DNA from: Symbiodinium kawagutii
Taxonomy: Eukaryota; Sar; Dinophyceae; Suessiales; Symbiodiniaceae
Length of the DNA stretch: 64,000 bases
Reading direction: 5' to 3'
Assembly (NCBI GenBank): GCA_009767595.1
Contig: VSDK01013337.1
Coordinates: 5,495-69,494, forward strand
Shown here: positions 52,191 to 60,528 of the stretch, piece by piece
How positions within the stretch are numbered: position 1 is the stretch's first letter
Layout of the letters: the number at the start of each line of letters is the position of its first letter
Translations under genes and position numbers: made by a program
Notes under the pieces: model-generated
The model's input: only the letters and a program-made list of their open reading frames with translations
Databases searched by the model: none
Told to the model about the DNA's origin: nothing

Positions 52191-54761
52191 CTAGGCAAAC
52201 TGTTTGAACAACTTCTGACATCCTGCTTTATCACAGTAGTCAGCATCCTGTACTGATTCGTATCTCAAGTCATGATCTGATGCATTACGCCATTCGTGGC
52301 CACATCCTGTACATCTTGCATCTCTAACTGCGTGCCACTTGTTCGATTTCGTGTTCACCACGTACTTGGGGAGGAATCTTCTCGATAACTCACTGGCCCA
52401 ATGCAGATCCATTTCAATCTTCTTGCTCTTGAGGGAGGACAGCATGGCCTCCAGATCATCCGCCTTTTCCGTGAGGTTGATAACATCTGTGGCCCTGGCA
52501 TCCAGAGCGTCTTGCACGATTTTCTCAATGTCCTTCGTGGGCACCACCTTGCCGTGCCCATTGACACTCATGGAAGTTTGGCAGATGAACTCCGAGACCG
52601 AGCTCTTGAAGTGAGCTTTGCTGAGCCACTCATCTGATTCCTCCAATGGGGCATCTCTCAAGTATCGGAGCACAGTGTCACTTCCCCACCGGCAGAACAG
52701 CTGAATCTTGTAGTACTCGATGCCACACTTCGCCAAGTATTGAGCTCCTGTTGCTCGGAGCACGTGTCCAGTCATTGCCTTCACCTCACCTTCCTTCCAG
52801 CCGAGGTGCTTGGCTACAGCTCTGAAGGTGTCGATCATGGCTGCCTTGGACGGTGCAAGGTGAATGTCTTCGGTGGACAAGAAGGGGTCGGCGTCTGCAG
52901 CACCTTCACGGGTCCCATGGTCATAGATGGTCCCCGCAGCCTTCACCACACAACTCGAAGGTTTGATGTGGCATGTGCAACCCAATCGCCGAAGAACTCC
53001 ATTTCCCTTGGGGTCTGTCTTGGATGCTGGCAGCCAAAGAGCCAAGACCCCACAGCCAGTTCCTGACTCAAACTTCAAGTCTGATCTTTTCCTGAGGCTG
53101 GCTTCCACTTCACGGCATGCAAAATGGGCAAAGACGATGATTGTTTCCTTCGGGAATCTGGGGCGACAAGGGACAGGCTTTACATCGTTCATTTCGAAAA
53201 TCTGGTTCAAGTCAAACGAAGGGCAGCGTTGGTCTGGCCCCAATCCACGTGTGCAGGACCTGATCGCATCCTTGACTGCCTTGTCCAATCGTCCCGTCCA
53301 CTCGTGACCTGCTTCCATGTGGCCCTGTTTGGCCGCCACGAAGTAAAGGGCGCTACTTCGATAGCCTCCAAGCTTGAGCAGGGCACCCATGTACTCAACG
53401 TTTGTCTCAGTCAAGGGGTAGGGCTCCACCTTGAGCATCGCAGCCTTGTTTGGCCACCATCTTTTCCTAGACTCGTGAGAGGCCTTGTTCGAGGAGGCAT
53501 ACTTTTCATCATTGAATTCGTCCAGTGCCCTTTGAAACACTGCTGAGTCCTTCTGAAGGTTTTCCAACTTGCCAGGGTCTCCTCTGGCGTATGCCTTCAC
53601 GGACGGGGCGGTGGCTCTGAACTTGTCAAAGGCTGCCTTGCCGTCCCTTTCACCTTGATTTTCCGCTCTCTGTACCGTGGGCAAGTCTTCCTCATCCCCT
53701 TCACGTTGAGACAGGTCTTCTACCCACATATCACCATCGGCGTCTTCTTCTTCGTCATTTGCCATCATGTTGGCCTTGGCCTTCCAGTGATCCATCTGCA
53801 TTTGCGCAAAGGAGCTAGACCTTGGTGTCTTAGGTGCTATCACAGGAGAATCTGGGACGACCCATGTATCCTTCTGTGTCTTTGCTGATTTTCTGGTTGC
53901 ACCAGACTCTTCTTCTTCTTCCATACCTCTGCGCATGCCCTGTAATCCTTGACCTGCCAGACCCAATCTTTCCAGCTCTGCACTAGTCTGGTTCCACCAC
54001 AATGCCGACGCATCCAACTGCTCTGCATCATGTTGGGCCTTGGTTTCTGGGTCAGGGCAGAAACGCATGAACTGTGCCTCAGGGCGCATCCACAAAGGCT
54101 CCACCTTGTTAACGTGCTTAGCGTTGGTGCACTGATGGCACTTCAAGCAGACTTCGTGGAACGGACCTGCATCACAATTGAGGCAGGATGCAACCTTGTC
54201 TTCGATAAGCAGTCCACACTCTTCACATGTCTTGAGAACTGCTAGGACAGGAACTGAAGACGAGCTGGTTCCAGGACGATCCTTCACCGTCATGGCGAGT
54301 CCCGGATACGAACGAATTTTGTCATGTGGGGTTACCTCAAAATGTGCGCGCTTCATTGAGCCTAAAGACATGTATGCATGAGATGTCAACAGGGTAACAA
54401 CCCAGTCATGAGTGAGTGCTCTCCATTGCCATGCAAGCAGTGAAACATGACATGTCCCCGCAGCATGCAACTGCGTCCTGATCGTTGGCCGATGTAGTGG
54501 ACAATCTCCGTCCTGCCTGGGCCGTGGACCAAGTCTGATACTCCAGACCCTGCTTCCCCCTACTATGCATACAACATGTTCAACTCCCCCCCCCCTTCGC
54601 ATCAACTGGCAAGTTAGTGCATGCAACACTGCTGGATCCATTTTCACAACGGCTTGTGCCAGTGCTGAGGTGCATCCTCTAGGAGGGGTAAATGCCTCAA
54701 GGCATCGGGGATTAACGCAGGTTTGTTGGGATCTTTGATCCGACTCAAAGCATCGGCCCAT
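52191..54761 (-). CDS. Tyrosine recombinase with zinc-finger modules (retrotransposon integration enzyme)
   Basis: 856 codons from the first ATG, in the -1 frame relative to pol and overlapping it by 118 nt. Residues 1-130 look little like protein, so the likelier start is Met131 (ATG at 54371). A Cys/His module at about 179-211 has CEECG, CLNC and HEVCLKCHQC, a possible zinc ribbon. An acidic, Gln-rich linker spans about 280-370. The recombinase fold covers about 440-705: catalytic Arg550 in FACREVEA, Lys581 in PASKTD, His666 and Arg669 in GHVLR, Trp692 in CRWGSD, nucleophile Tyr700 in VLRYL. A coiled-coil-like stretch (about 745-790) and a second Cys cluster (C817xxC820, C843, C848) follow. 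It should join the circular DNA copy to the chromosome. The complete R-K-HxxR-W-Y set suggests activity. The zinc modules may bind the A/B repeats. Confidence 0.92.
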   Translation of the reverse strand: MGRCFESDQRSQQTCVNPRCLEAFTPPRGCTSALAQAVVKMDPAVLHALTCQLMRRGGGVEHVVCIVGGSRVWSIRLGPRPRQDGDCPLHRPTIRTQLHAAGTCHVSLLAWQWRALTHDWVVTLLTSHAYMSLGSMKRAHFEVTPHDKIRSYPGLAMTVKDRPGTSSSSVPVLAVLKTCEECGLLIEDKVASCLNCDAGPFHEVCLKCHQCTNAKHVNKVEPLWMRPEAQFMRFCPDPETKAQHDAEQLDASALWWNQTSAELERLGLAGQGLQGMRRGMEEEEESGATRKSAKTQKDTWVVPDSPVIAPKTPRSSSFAQMQMDHWKAKANMMANDEEEDADGDMWVEDLSQREGDEEDLPTVQRAENQGERDGKAAFDKFRATAPSVKAYARGDPGKLENLQKDSAVFQRALDEFNDEKYASSNKASHESRKRWWPNKAAMLKVEPYPLTETNVEYMGALLKLGGYRSSALYFVAAKQGHMEAGHEWTGRLDKAVKDAIRSCTRGLGPDQRCPSFDLNQIFEMNDVKPVPCRPRFPKETIIVFAHFACREVEASLRKRSDLKFESGTGCGVLALWLPASKTDPKGNGVLRRLGCTCHIKPSSCVVKAAGTIYDHGTREGAADADPFLSTEDIHLAPSKAAMIDTFRAVAKHLGWKEGEVKAMTGHVLRATGAQYLAKCGIEYYKIQLFCRWGSDTVLRYLRDAPLEESDEWLSKAHFKSSVSEFICQTSMSVNGHGKVVPTKDIEKIVQDALDARATDVINLTEKADDLEAMLSSLKSKKIEMDLHWASELSRRFLPKYVVNTKSNKWHAVRDARCTGCGHEWRNASDHDLRYESVQDADYCDKAGCQKLFKQFA

Positions 54762-57592
54762 TCATTGTACTCGGACCAAACATGGATCGTCTCTAGCGAT
54801 TTGAAATCCTTGGCTAGAAACAGTGTTATTTCCCGGACTACAGCATTCAAAAGCGGGGAGCGTGCTGAACGCTTTAAAAGTGCCAACAACACACCTTCTG
54901 CATCCCCTACTACTCTCACAAATCCTTGTAGTCCAGGTTTAAGCCAGCACCATAGTGACCGTAACACCATGTAGCATTCCCATAGTGCTTGTGACCCAGC
55001 CTCGCCGATTTTCGCACCTGTACGTTGCTCGTCCTGTGTGTCCCAGACCAATGACAGCATCTGTATCGGCTCATCTTGCCAGTACAGAATGGCGCCTCCG
55101 CCCCAAGGTGAGGCGTCTACTACCACATGTAAGCAGCATGTATGACGAACATGTGCAGTGACCTTCCAGCAAAGTGACGTGGTAATGCTGTCAAAGAAAT
55201 GCTGAAACCAAAGCAACGCAGGTTCGACTTGTTTGTGATAAACTGCACCTTTGTCAGTCAATCGTGTCTTGAGTGAGAGGGCTGAATACAACATCCTCAC
55301 AAATGGCTTCAACTGCACCAAGAAGCCAGCTGCCCAACTCATCTTGCCTGTAAACTGAGTAAGTAACTTCCTAGACACTGTTGGGCGTTTGTCTAAGGAT
55401 CGCAGCAAAGCCTTCCAGTCATCGAGCTTGTCCGTGGTTACAGTCAAAGTTATGGACTGTTCCTCTTCAGAAAGTTCCAGGTGTGCTCCAACCCATTCGA
55501 CTTTGTTGCCTAACGTGCCTTTGTTCCAAGATATTTGCAAACCCAATGCCAACCACAACCAGAGTATCTTGTCACACATGTCGTGTATCTGTGCAGGTGT
55601 GCCTCGCATCATAATCAAGGGGTCATCGACATAGGTCTGCATCCGACAACGATTGGAGGCAAACATGGATTGGGTGGCTCTGGATATTAGAGCCGCCATT
55701 CTAGCCCAAACCAGTGGACCTGTACGAATACCAAACAGCACCACATGATACACAAAGTAACCACCAGCTGCTGTTCCTGCCAAGTACTTCTTCTCATTGT
55801 GACGCACTGGGAGTTGTTTGAATGCATCCTTGAAATCCAAACTCATGATGCCAACTTGTTCACCCGGTTCCAAGGCTTCATATAACAGCATTGCGTCTTC
55901 CACCGCATCTCTGAGACGTGGAAGAACTAACCTTTCATCACAGAGTATAGTGTTGTTGACACCACTACGCCTGAGGTCATGCACCAGACGAACCTTCTTG
56001 CCCTCCTTCTTCTGTTTGACAATCACACCAATGCTAGATTGTACCAAGGTGCCATACTTGTTTTGAAGGGTGTTGATATCCGTTGACCAGTCTACAAATC
56101 CTTTCTCGAGCTCCTTGGTGAAGAGGGCATCTGCTTCGATTTGATTTTCATGATAGGTCACATAGTTACCAGATGAACCAGTCAGATTCTCAAAAGCATC
56201 CAGCCTACTGAGCTCATGTAATCTTTCGTCATCAGCGATGGATGGGAATACTCCTCCAGGTAATATCTTCTCTTCTATACCCAGTGGCGTCCCCTTGAGT
56301 GGCCAGCTTGCCGCCTCCGCATCCGGGTCCCCTGCATCAGAAACCAGTTGTGTCAACAAGCCAGCCCATAACCCCTGGAATTCGTTGAGGTCGACCCCAA
56401 ACTCCTTGGCCAAACAACGTCTTAAGGATTCCAACTCGCGACTCACCATCAGCTCCTGCTCGGTACCGACCCGCTCACACAGTCCTCTGAAATTCGAATC
56501 CAGTGATTGCAAGTTATGTATTGTCCAGAACAGTTTTCTTCCAACGTTGCACCAACCAGGAAGTGTTGCCAAACCTTTGGAGGGGTTTCTCAACCCACCA
56601 ATGCATGTATCATTCTCTCTCTCTCTCACTTGGTGCTTCGTGTCATCACCCTTGGCCAGCTTGGAATCCTGCCACGGATTAAATTGCATCTGTCCGCGAT
56701 CTGCAACCTGCTTGACGCTATCCAAGTACTCACCAGCCAAAACTTCGCATAGACCTTGTGGGTATTCCGCTGCTAGTGATGTCTTCCACACCCAATTTCC
56801 CCAGAAATCCAGTATGAGTCCTTCCAACGGTGGGTGTTGGTGATTTTGTCCACCTGGGCATGTAACTGCAATACGTTTGAGATGTGGGCCATTGCTCATC
56901 CAGCCAGTGGGTTTCTTGTACTCACCCCCAAACATGCATTGATCACCATGCAATAGTTTGACACCAGGTAACTTGCCCAATCGCACCAACGGTTTGTACA
57001 ACCAGATAAAGGAGGTTAATGGGTTTTCCAAACTGAACCATCCACCAGTCTTGTATTGTAATGTCGCCAGCTGTGCACTGCGTGACGCCAACAAATTTGC
57101 TTCCTTCACCAGCTTCGGTTTTGGATCCAGACCTTCTGGTCTCTGTGCAGTTCTGAGCCGCTTCACTCGAGCCCAGCGATCCCTCCTGCGAGCACGACTG
57201 AAAGTCTTGCATGGAGGAGCAAGGTGTAGCCAACGGATCTTCCTGCGCTTGATCAAGTTCTTGATCTTCTTGAAGGATGACGATTTCAACATATCGAACT
57301 CTTCCACATCGTCAGCATCTGCATGTATGTCACAAGCATCGATTGCTACGCCACCCTTCCTGCGCACCGCTGATGTCAACCCCGCTGCTCCAGCAAAGAT
57401 CTCCAGAAAAACGATGTCCTTTGGATCATTTTCCGAAGGGTTCTCATCTGCCTTCCTTTTCAGTGAAACATTTGAATTCTTCTCATGCTCAGCCTTCGCC
57501 ACGTTCAGTTTCTGTCGGAGGTAAGCCAACCTGTCCTCAGCTGATTCAACCGCTGTCGACTTTCCCAGTCCCTGACGTGGCTCGGCAGTTTG
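54644..57592 (-). CDS. Pol: C5-methyltransferase-like domain, reverse transcriptase and RNase H
   Basis: Open from the codon after the gag UGA (57592) to the stop at 54644. Residues are numbered from 57529. Residues 38-250 resemble a DNA cytosine-C5 methyltransferase: motif I FLEIFAGAAG (41-50), PPC motif LAPPCKTFS with candidate catalytic Cys107, an ENP motif at 168-170 in place of ENV, and GDQCMFG at about 195-201. A clear target-recognition domain is missing. Reverse transcriptase covers about 480-740: KVRLVHDLR near 512-520, first catalytic Asp in SLDFKDAF (Asp565), YVDD at 633-636. RNase H covers about 795-930: Asp805 in VVVDAS, Asp876 in VGDAEG, Asp926 in EWADALSR, and a Glu near 843-851. 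All catalytic classes are intact. The ORF overlaps the recombinase ORF by 118 nt in another frame. The methyltransferase could mark the element's own DNA; fusions of methyltransferases to retrotransposon ORFs have been reported in dinoflagellates. Confidence 0.9.
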   Translation of the reverse strand, partial: QTAEPRQGLGKSTAVESAEDRLAYLRQKLNVAKAEHEKNSNVSLKRKADENPSENDPKDIVFLEIFAGAAGLTSAVRRKGGVAIDACDIHADADDVEEFDMLKSSSFKKIKNLIKRRKIRWLHLAPPCKTFSRARRRDRWARVKRLRTAQRPEGLDPKPKLVKEANLLASRSAQLATLQYKTGGWFSLENPLTSFIWLYKPLVRLGKLPGVKLLHGDQCMFGGEYKKPTGWMSNGPHLKRIAVTCPGGQNHQHPPLEGLILDFWGNWVWKTSLAAEYPQGLCEVLAGEYLDSVKQVADRGQMQFNPWQDSKLAKGDDTKHQVRERENDTCIGGLRNPSKGLATLPGWCNVGRKLFWTIHNLQSLDSNFRGLCERVGTEQELMVSRELESLRRCLAKEFGVDLNEFQGLWAGLLTQLVSDAGDPDAEAASWPLKGTPLGIEEKILPGGVFPSIADDERLHELSRLDAFENLTGSSGNYVTYHENQIEADALFTKELEKGFVDWSTDINTLQNKYGTLVQSSIGVIVKQKKEGKKVRLVHDLRRSGVNNTILCDERLVLPRLRDAVEDAMLLYEALEPGEQVGIMSLDFKDAFKQLPVRHNEKKYLAGTAAGGYFVYHVVLFGIRTGPLVWARMAALISRATQSMFASNRCRMQTYVDDPLIMMRGTPAQIHDMCDKILWLWLALGLQISWNKGTLGNKVEWVGAHLELSEEEQSITLTVTTDKLDDWKALLRSLDKRPTVSRKLLTQFTGKMSWAAGFLVQLKPFVRMLYSALSLKTRLTDKGAVYHKQVEPALLWFQHFFDSITTSLCWKVTAHVRHTCCLHVVVDASPWGGGAILYWQDEPIQMLSLVWDTQDEQRTGAKIGEAGSQALWECYMVLRSLWCWLKPGLQGFVRVVGDAEGVLLALLKRSARSPLLNAVVREITLFLAKDFKSLETIHVWSEYNEWADALSRIKDPNKPALIPDALRHLPLLEDAPQHWHKPL

Positions 57593-57595
57593 TCA
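57593..57595 (-). promoter_or_regulatory. In-frame UGA between gag and pol, candidate readthrough site
   Basis: The gag stop is UGA followed by CAA ACU. The next 22 codons are open in the same frame and run into pol. Pol has no AUG before codon 80 (counting from 57529), which is past methyltransferase motif I. UGA followed by C, and stop-CAR contexts, are known to be leaky. Readthrough is inferred; a recent nonsense mutation in a fused gag-pol ORF would look the same. Confidence 0.6.
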
Positions 57596-58969
57596 CATGT
57601 GGCGGGCTTTCTTGGGCCCCCCCTTTCCCTTGGAGGCCCTTTTCCCACCGGACTTTCCTGACCCCTTTCCATCCTTCTCTGTCCATCCTGGAACTTGAGG
57701 ACAGTGGATCGTCCTGTGTGGCTGCCTGCACCACTCGCAGACATGTGCCATGTTCTTCGGACACGGCCCTTCATTGCAGCATCCATCTTCATTCCTCGAC
57801 CAGTCATAGCAGATGTTGATTCCACCGATCGACTTGAAGAAACGTCCATCTCGACGCTTGGGATCGTGTCCACGCTTTTCCTGTCGGCTTCCTCCAGGTG
57901 CAAAGCCAATTGGCTTTGGTGGATCATACACTGCTGGCATTGCCTTGGGTCCGTTCATCTTGTACAGCAATGCAGGTTTCTCAAACTCCTTGTGCCAGAA
58001 TTCCGTGGAGTTGGCCGCTGCTTTGATCACGCTGTTCCAGGGCTGCAACGTGTTGAACGATGACATGTTGGCATGTGCTGCATGGAATTCTTCTTGGCGC
58101 CGCTTCTCCTGCATCCAGAACTCACTGCGGCACCTGATGTCAGCCTGTGCTGACAGATGCCAACAATCAGGATATTCTTGGCAACGGGATTTGAACTCGG
58201 CCGCATACCTGTCCAACACCGAGGGGCTCGCCAACTTCAACATGATTGCTGCTGTCCTGAAGATGCGCCACGCCTCTTCCCACGCAGTCAACGATGAAGC
58301 TCCTGGTAGCTCAATCGATTTCCACTGCCCATCCTTGAGAACCTGGGAAGTGAAGCGCATCTGGCGGGCTAAACGCTCACCATACGGGCCCCATACACCC
58401 ATATCCACGAATGGGGCCAATCCATGCATCACCTTTGCATGGAGTGCACTGAGTTGTGCATCAGTCACTTCCTCTTTCTCCAAAGGGCTGTCGCCTTCGG
58501 ACTGCACATAGCATCTGCGAGCTCTCTGAATGACCAAGGGATCCAGCTGTTCGATTTCCATATCCGATCCCTGATCAATCACTTGGCTGAGCTTGATCTT
58601 GATCTTCCCTGCAGTGACAGAGGAACCTGGATTGGCACCGCTTCCAGTCGCTTGGGTCGAGTTGACACCTCCGGTGGTGACCAAAAGGGGTGCCAATCCA
58701 AACTTCTTCCGCACTGCATTCACCATCAAGATTGCCTGGGCCTTCTCGATTGCGTTGAAAGGTCGAAAACCTCTCTGAGCCTCATCGATCGCTTTCAGAA
58801 AGATGGCTTCAGGGATGATTGCTATCACCTGCATGGATTCATTACCGGGATCTCCCAGTTGGCGATTCACCGCCCTCAACATTCCTTCGTCCATGCTGGC
58901 CCATTGTGCAGCATCCATCAAAGTGCTCCATGTCTCTAAGACCGAATCGCCCGGCAACAATTCAGACAT
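57593..58969 (-). CDS. Gag-like nucleocapsid protein of the YR retrotransposon
   Basis: 458 codons, ATG at 58969, 8 nt inside repeat A1, stop UGA at 57595-57593. By position and composition this is the Gag-like ORF, expected to bind element RNA and assemble particles. Residues 1-100 look helical. A Ser/Gly/Thr-rich linker covers about 98-120. A helical middle contains several Trp residues. A Cys/His cluster lies at about 387-423, with C387, C397, C398, C403, H409, C411, C414 and C423, resembling a CCCH finger followed by a CxxC knuckle. The C-terminus is strongly basic (Lys/Gly/Ser repeats). No closer family is recognised. The reading frame continues open past the single UGA into the polymerase ORF, so the protein may also be made as a Gag-Pol fusion. 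Third positions are GC-rich and there are no internal stops. Confidence 0.85.
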   Translation of the reverse strand: MSELLPGDSVLETWSTLMDAAQWASMDEGMLRAVNRQLGDPGNESMQVIAIIPEAIFLKAIDEAQRGFRPFNAIEKAQAILMVNAVRKKFGLAPLLVTTGGVNSTQATGSGANPGSSVTAGKIKIKLSQVIDQGSDMEIEQLDPLVIQRARRCYVQSEGDSPLEKEEVTDAQLSALHAKVMHGLAPFVDMGVWGPYGERLARQMRFTSQVLKDGQWKSIELPGASSLTAWEEAWRIFRTAAIMLKLASPSVLDRYAAEFKSRCQEYPDCWHLSAQADIRCRSEFWMQEKRRQEEFHAAHANMSSFNTLQPWNSVIKAAANSTEFWHKEFEKPALLYKMNGPKAMPAVYDPPKPIGFAPGGSRQEKRGHDPKRRDGRFFKSIGGINICYDWSRNEDGCCNEGPCPKNMAHVCEWCRQPHRTIHCPQVPGWTEKDGKGSGKSGGKRASKGKGGPKKARHM

Positions 58970-58977
58970 CCCCCCCT

Positions 58978-59104
58978 AAATTTTATAGGGATGGGTTGCC
59001 AGGGTCTTGACCCAAAATGGCAACCATGAGAATTCAATTCCCTCCCTACCACCCTGTGAATTATGCTTGCATTTGTCACTTCAAACAATGATATTGTTTT
59101 ACAC
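58978..59104 (-). repeat. Split direct repeat A1 (5' end of the retrotransposon)
   Basis: 127 nt, matching 51845-51971 apart from about one base in a pyrimidine-rich stretch near 59047. It forms the 5' terminus and ends 8 nt upstream of the gag ATG, separated by a short G run, so it probably supplies the whole 5' leader. It contains a nested hairpin (58994-59025). Confidence 0.95.
58994..59025 (-). other. Hairpin with spliced-leader-like sequence in A1 (copy in A2 at 51861-51892)
   Basis: GGTTGCC pairs with GGCAACC, enclosing GGGTC-TT-GACCC. On the element's sense strand this reads GTTGCCATTTTGGGTCAAG, which differs at two positions from the last 19 nt of the dinoflagellate spliced leader as I remember it. 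It could be a relict leader captured from trans-spliced RNA, or simply a structured 5' leader that happens to resemble it. Confidence 0.45.
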
Positions 59105-59743
59105 TCCATTGTTGAAAAAACCAATGGCTTGAGACTATGTATACATTCACATGGACACCGTGGACACCCCCATTTTGTATGCACATTTTTAGATCACATT
59201 GGTTCTGTGCATTCACCGCTTCGGGTGTCTTCGCCGCACAGGCACAGCAGTGGTCTCTCTAAGCTAAGAGATGTGGAGAGAAGCTTCTGTTGTCCGTGTT
59301 GCCAGAAGTTGTTACTGTATGTGGCTGTACAGTACCCCACCAAGTAGGGCTGACAATCTTCACAACTTGAGACTTGGCAAAAGGACACACTGAGCTTCCA
59401 CTGCTGTGCAGCTGTAGGTTGCATGCGCCACCAAACATGGCTGAGAAAGCACTTTATCATAGCGGCCAGTTGAGAGTGCCCTCATAGCTCTGTGCACCAA
59501 AGAGCTGAGAGCTATTGCCAAAGGTTCGCGCAGTAAGATGCACTTAGGCAAGTGTGCAACTACGCGACGCTACGCGATACATAGATTCATGAAACATAAA
59601 GCATTTCATGCTCCCACTACCTAAACCATGTTTCACAATGTTTTACACCTACATCATGATGATAAAGCGGAACTCTTTGTTTGGCGTGCATTTGTACTTA
59701 CAAATACTTACAGTACATGGTGATGAGGGTGATGAGGATGATG

Positions 59744-59807
<64 letters not shown>

Positions 59808-60528
59808 CATACAATGATCATGATTACTAGATGTAGCAGTTTACGAACGACTGAAGACACAACAGGCGATGCTGGATTAGTTTTGATAAACAGCAGGCCT
59901 TGCACGCTTGCCGGTTTAAAAAGATTACGCGATCGGTTCCATCGCAGATTTTCGCAGAAGCCTCCTTAAAAGGCTCAGATTTCAGAGAACATCCTTCAGT
60001 ACTGTGGGATGAATATGAATGAATCATCTGAATCATCTGAATCTGTCAGATTGAACGTGGTGTTTTTGGCCACTTCCCATCGTTCTGAAGGATGAAGTCA
60101 GGGCGCTACAACGAGACAGGCTTTCAACTGACTCCGCCTCCGTGTGCCACGTGCAGGACTGCATTCAAACTAGAACCCATAAAGTTTGTCCTTGCTCTGG
60201 TGGAGTGAAACGTGAGGAACGTGCTTATTTGCTGTAAAATAGTGCTTCTAATGTGTAGTCTTCATGGTGGTTCTGCTATCGGTCTAAACATGCTCCACAA
60301 TTATTGAACGAACATCTCGTTTGTCATCTAGACTCCAAACAGTGTACCTCGATACCCTTTAACAACATGTCAACAGGTACCATGATCATGAAATCACCAG
60401 GAATCAACTACAATCAACTCGTCTTTCGAATCTTTTGGAGCAGGTTTTATCCAACCGCTTTTAGATAGGATACCTGTCACTATCACTGCTTGGTGCTCCA
60501 ACCCCACCGGGCCCCACCGCAGGTTCCA
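59105..60528. other. Intergenic region between retrotransposon and kinase gene
   Basis: No exon recognised. It contains a GAT microsatellite (59718-59807), which gives poly-Asp and poly-His ORFs that are not genes, and otherwise unremarkable unique sequence. Confidence 0.6.
59718..59807. repeat. (GAT)n microsatellite
   Basis: Imperfect at its left end, then more than 20 perfect GAT units. Confidence 0.95.

Larger units (their letters stand above)
51626..59104 (-). mobile_element. Complete tyrosine-recombinase (YR) retrotransposon with split direct repeats, Ngaro/PAT-type layout
   Basis: Seen: in minus-strand order the element reads A1 (59104-58978), three large ORFs, B1 (52144-51972), A2 (51971-51845), a 46-nt spacer, B2 (51798-51626). 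A1 and A2 are both 127 nt and B1 and B2 both 173 nt; each pair differs at about one base. B1 and A2 abut exactly. The ORFs carry a Gag-like zinc finger, reverse transcriptase with YVDD, RNase H, and a tyrosine recombinase with R, K, HxxR, W and Y. Known: A1-ORFs-B1A2-B2 repeats together with a tyrosine recombinase define the Ngaro/PAT group of DIRS-order retrotransposons, which integrate from a DNA circle without target-site duplication. No duplication is seen here. Inference: full length (7479 bp), young and possibly autonomous. The predicted empty site joins base 51625 to 59105. No LTR, integrase or protease is present. Confidence 0.93.

Noticed and set aside
56238..56843. 201-codon plus-strand ORF, and other long plus ORFs at 56958-57524, 57277-57819 and 57813-58511
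   Set aside because: They lie opposite pol and gag, which have full catalytic or zinc motifs; the plus ORFs have none.
59608..59905. Poly-Asp (plus) and poly-His (minus) ORFs
   Set aside because: Translation of a GAT microsatellite.
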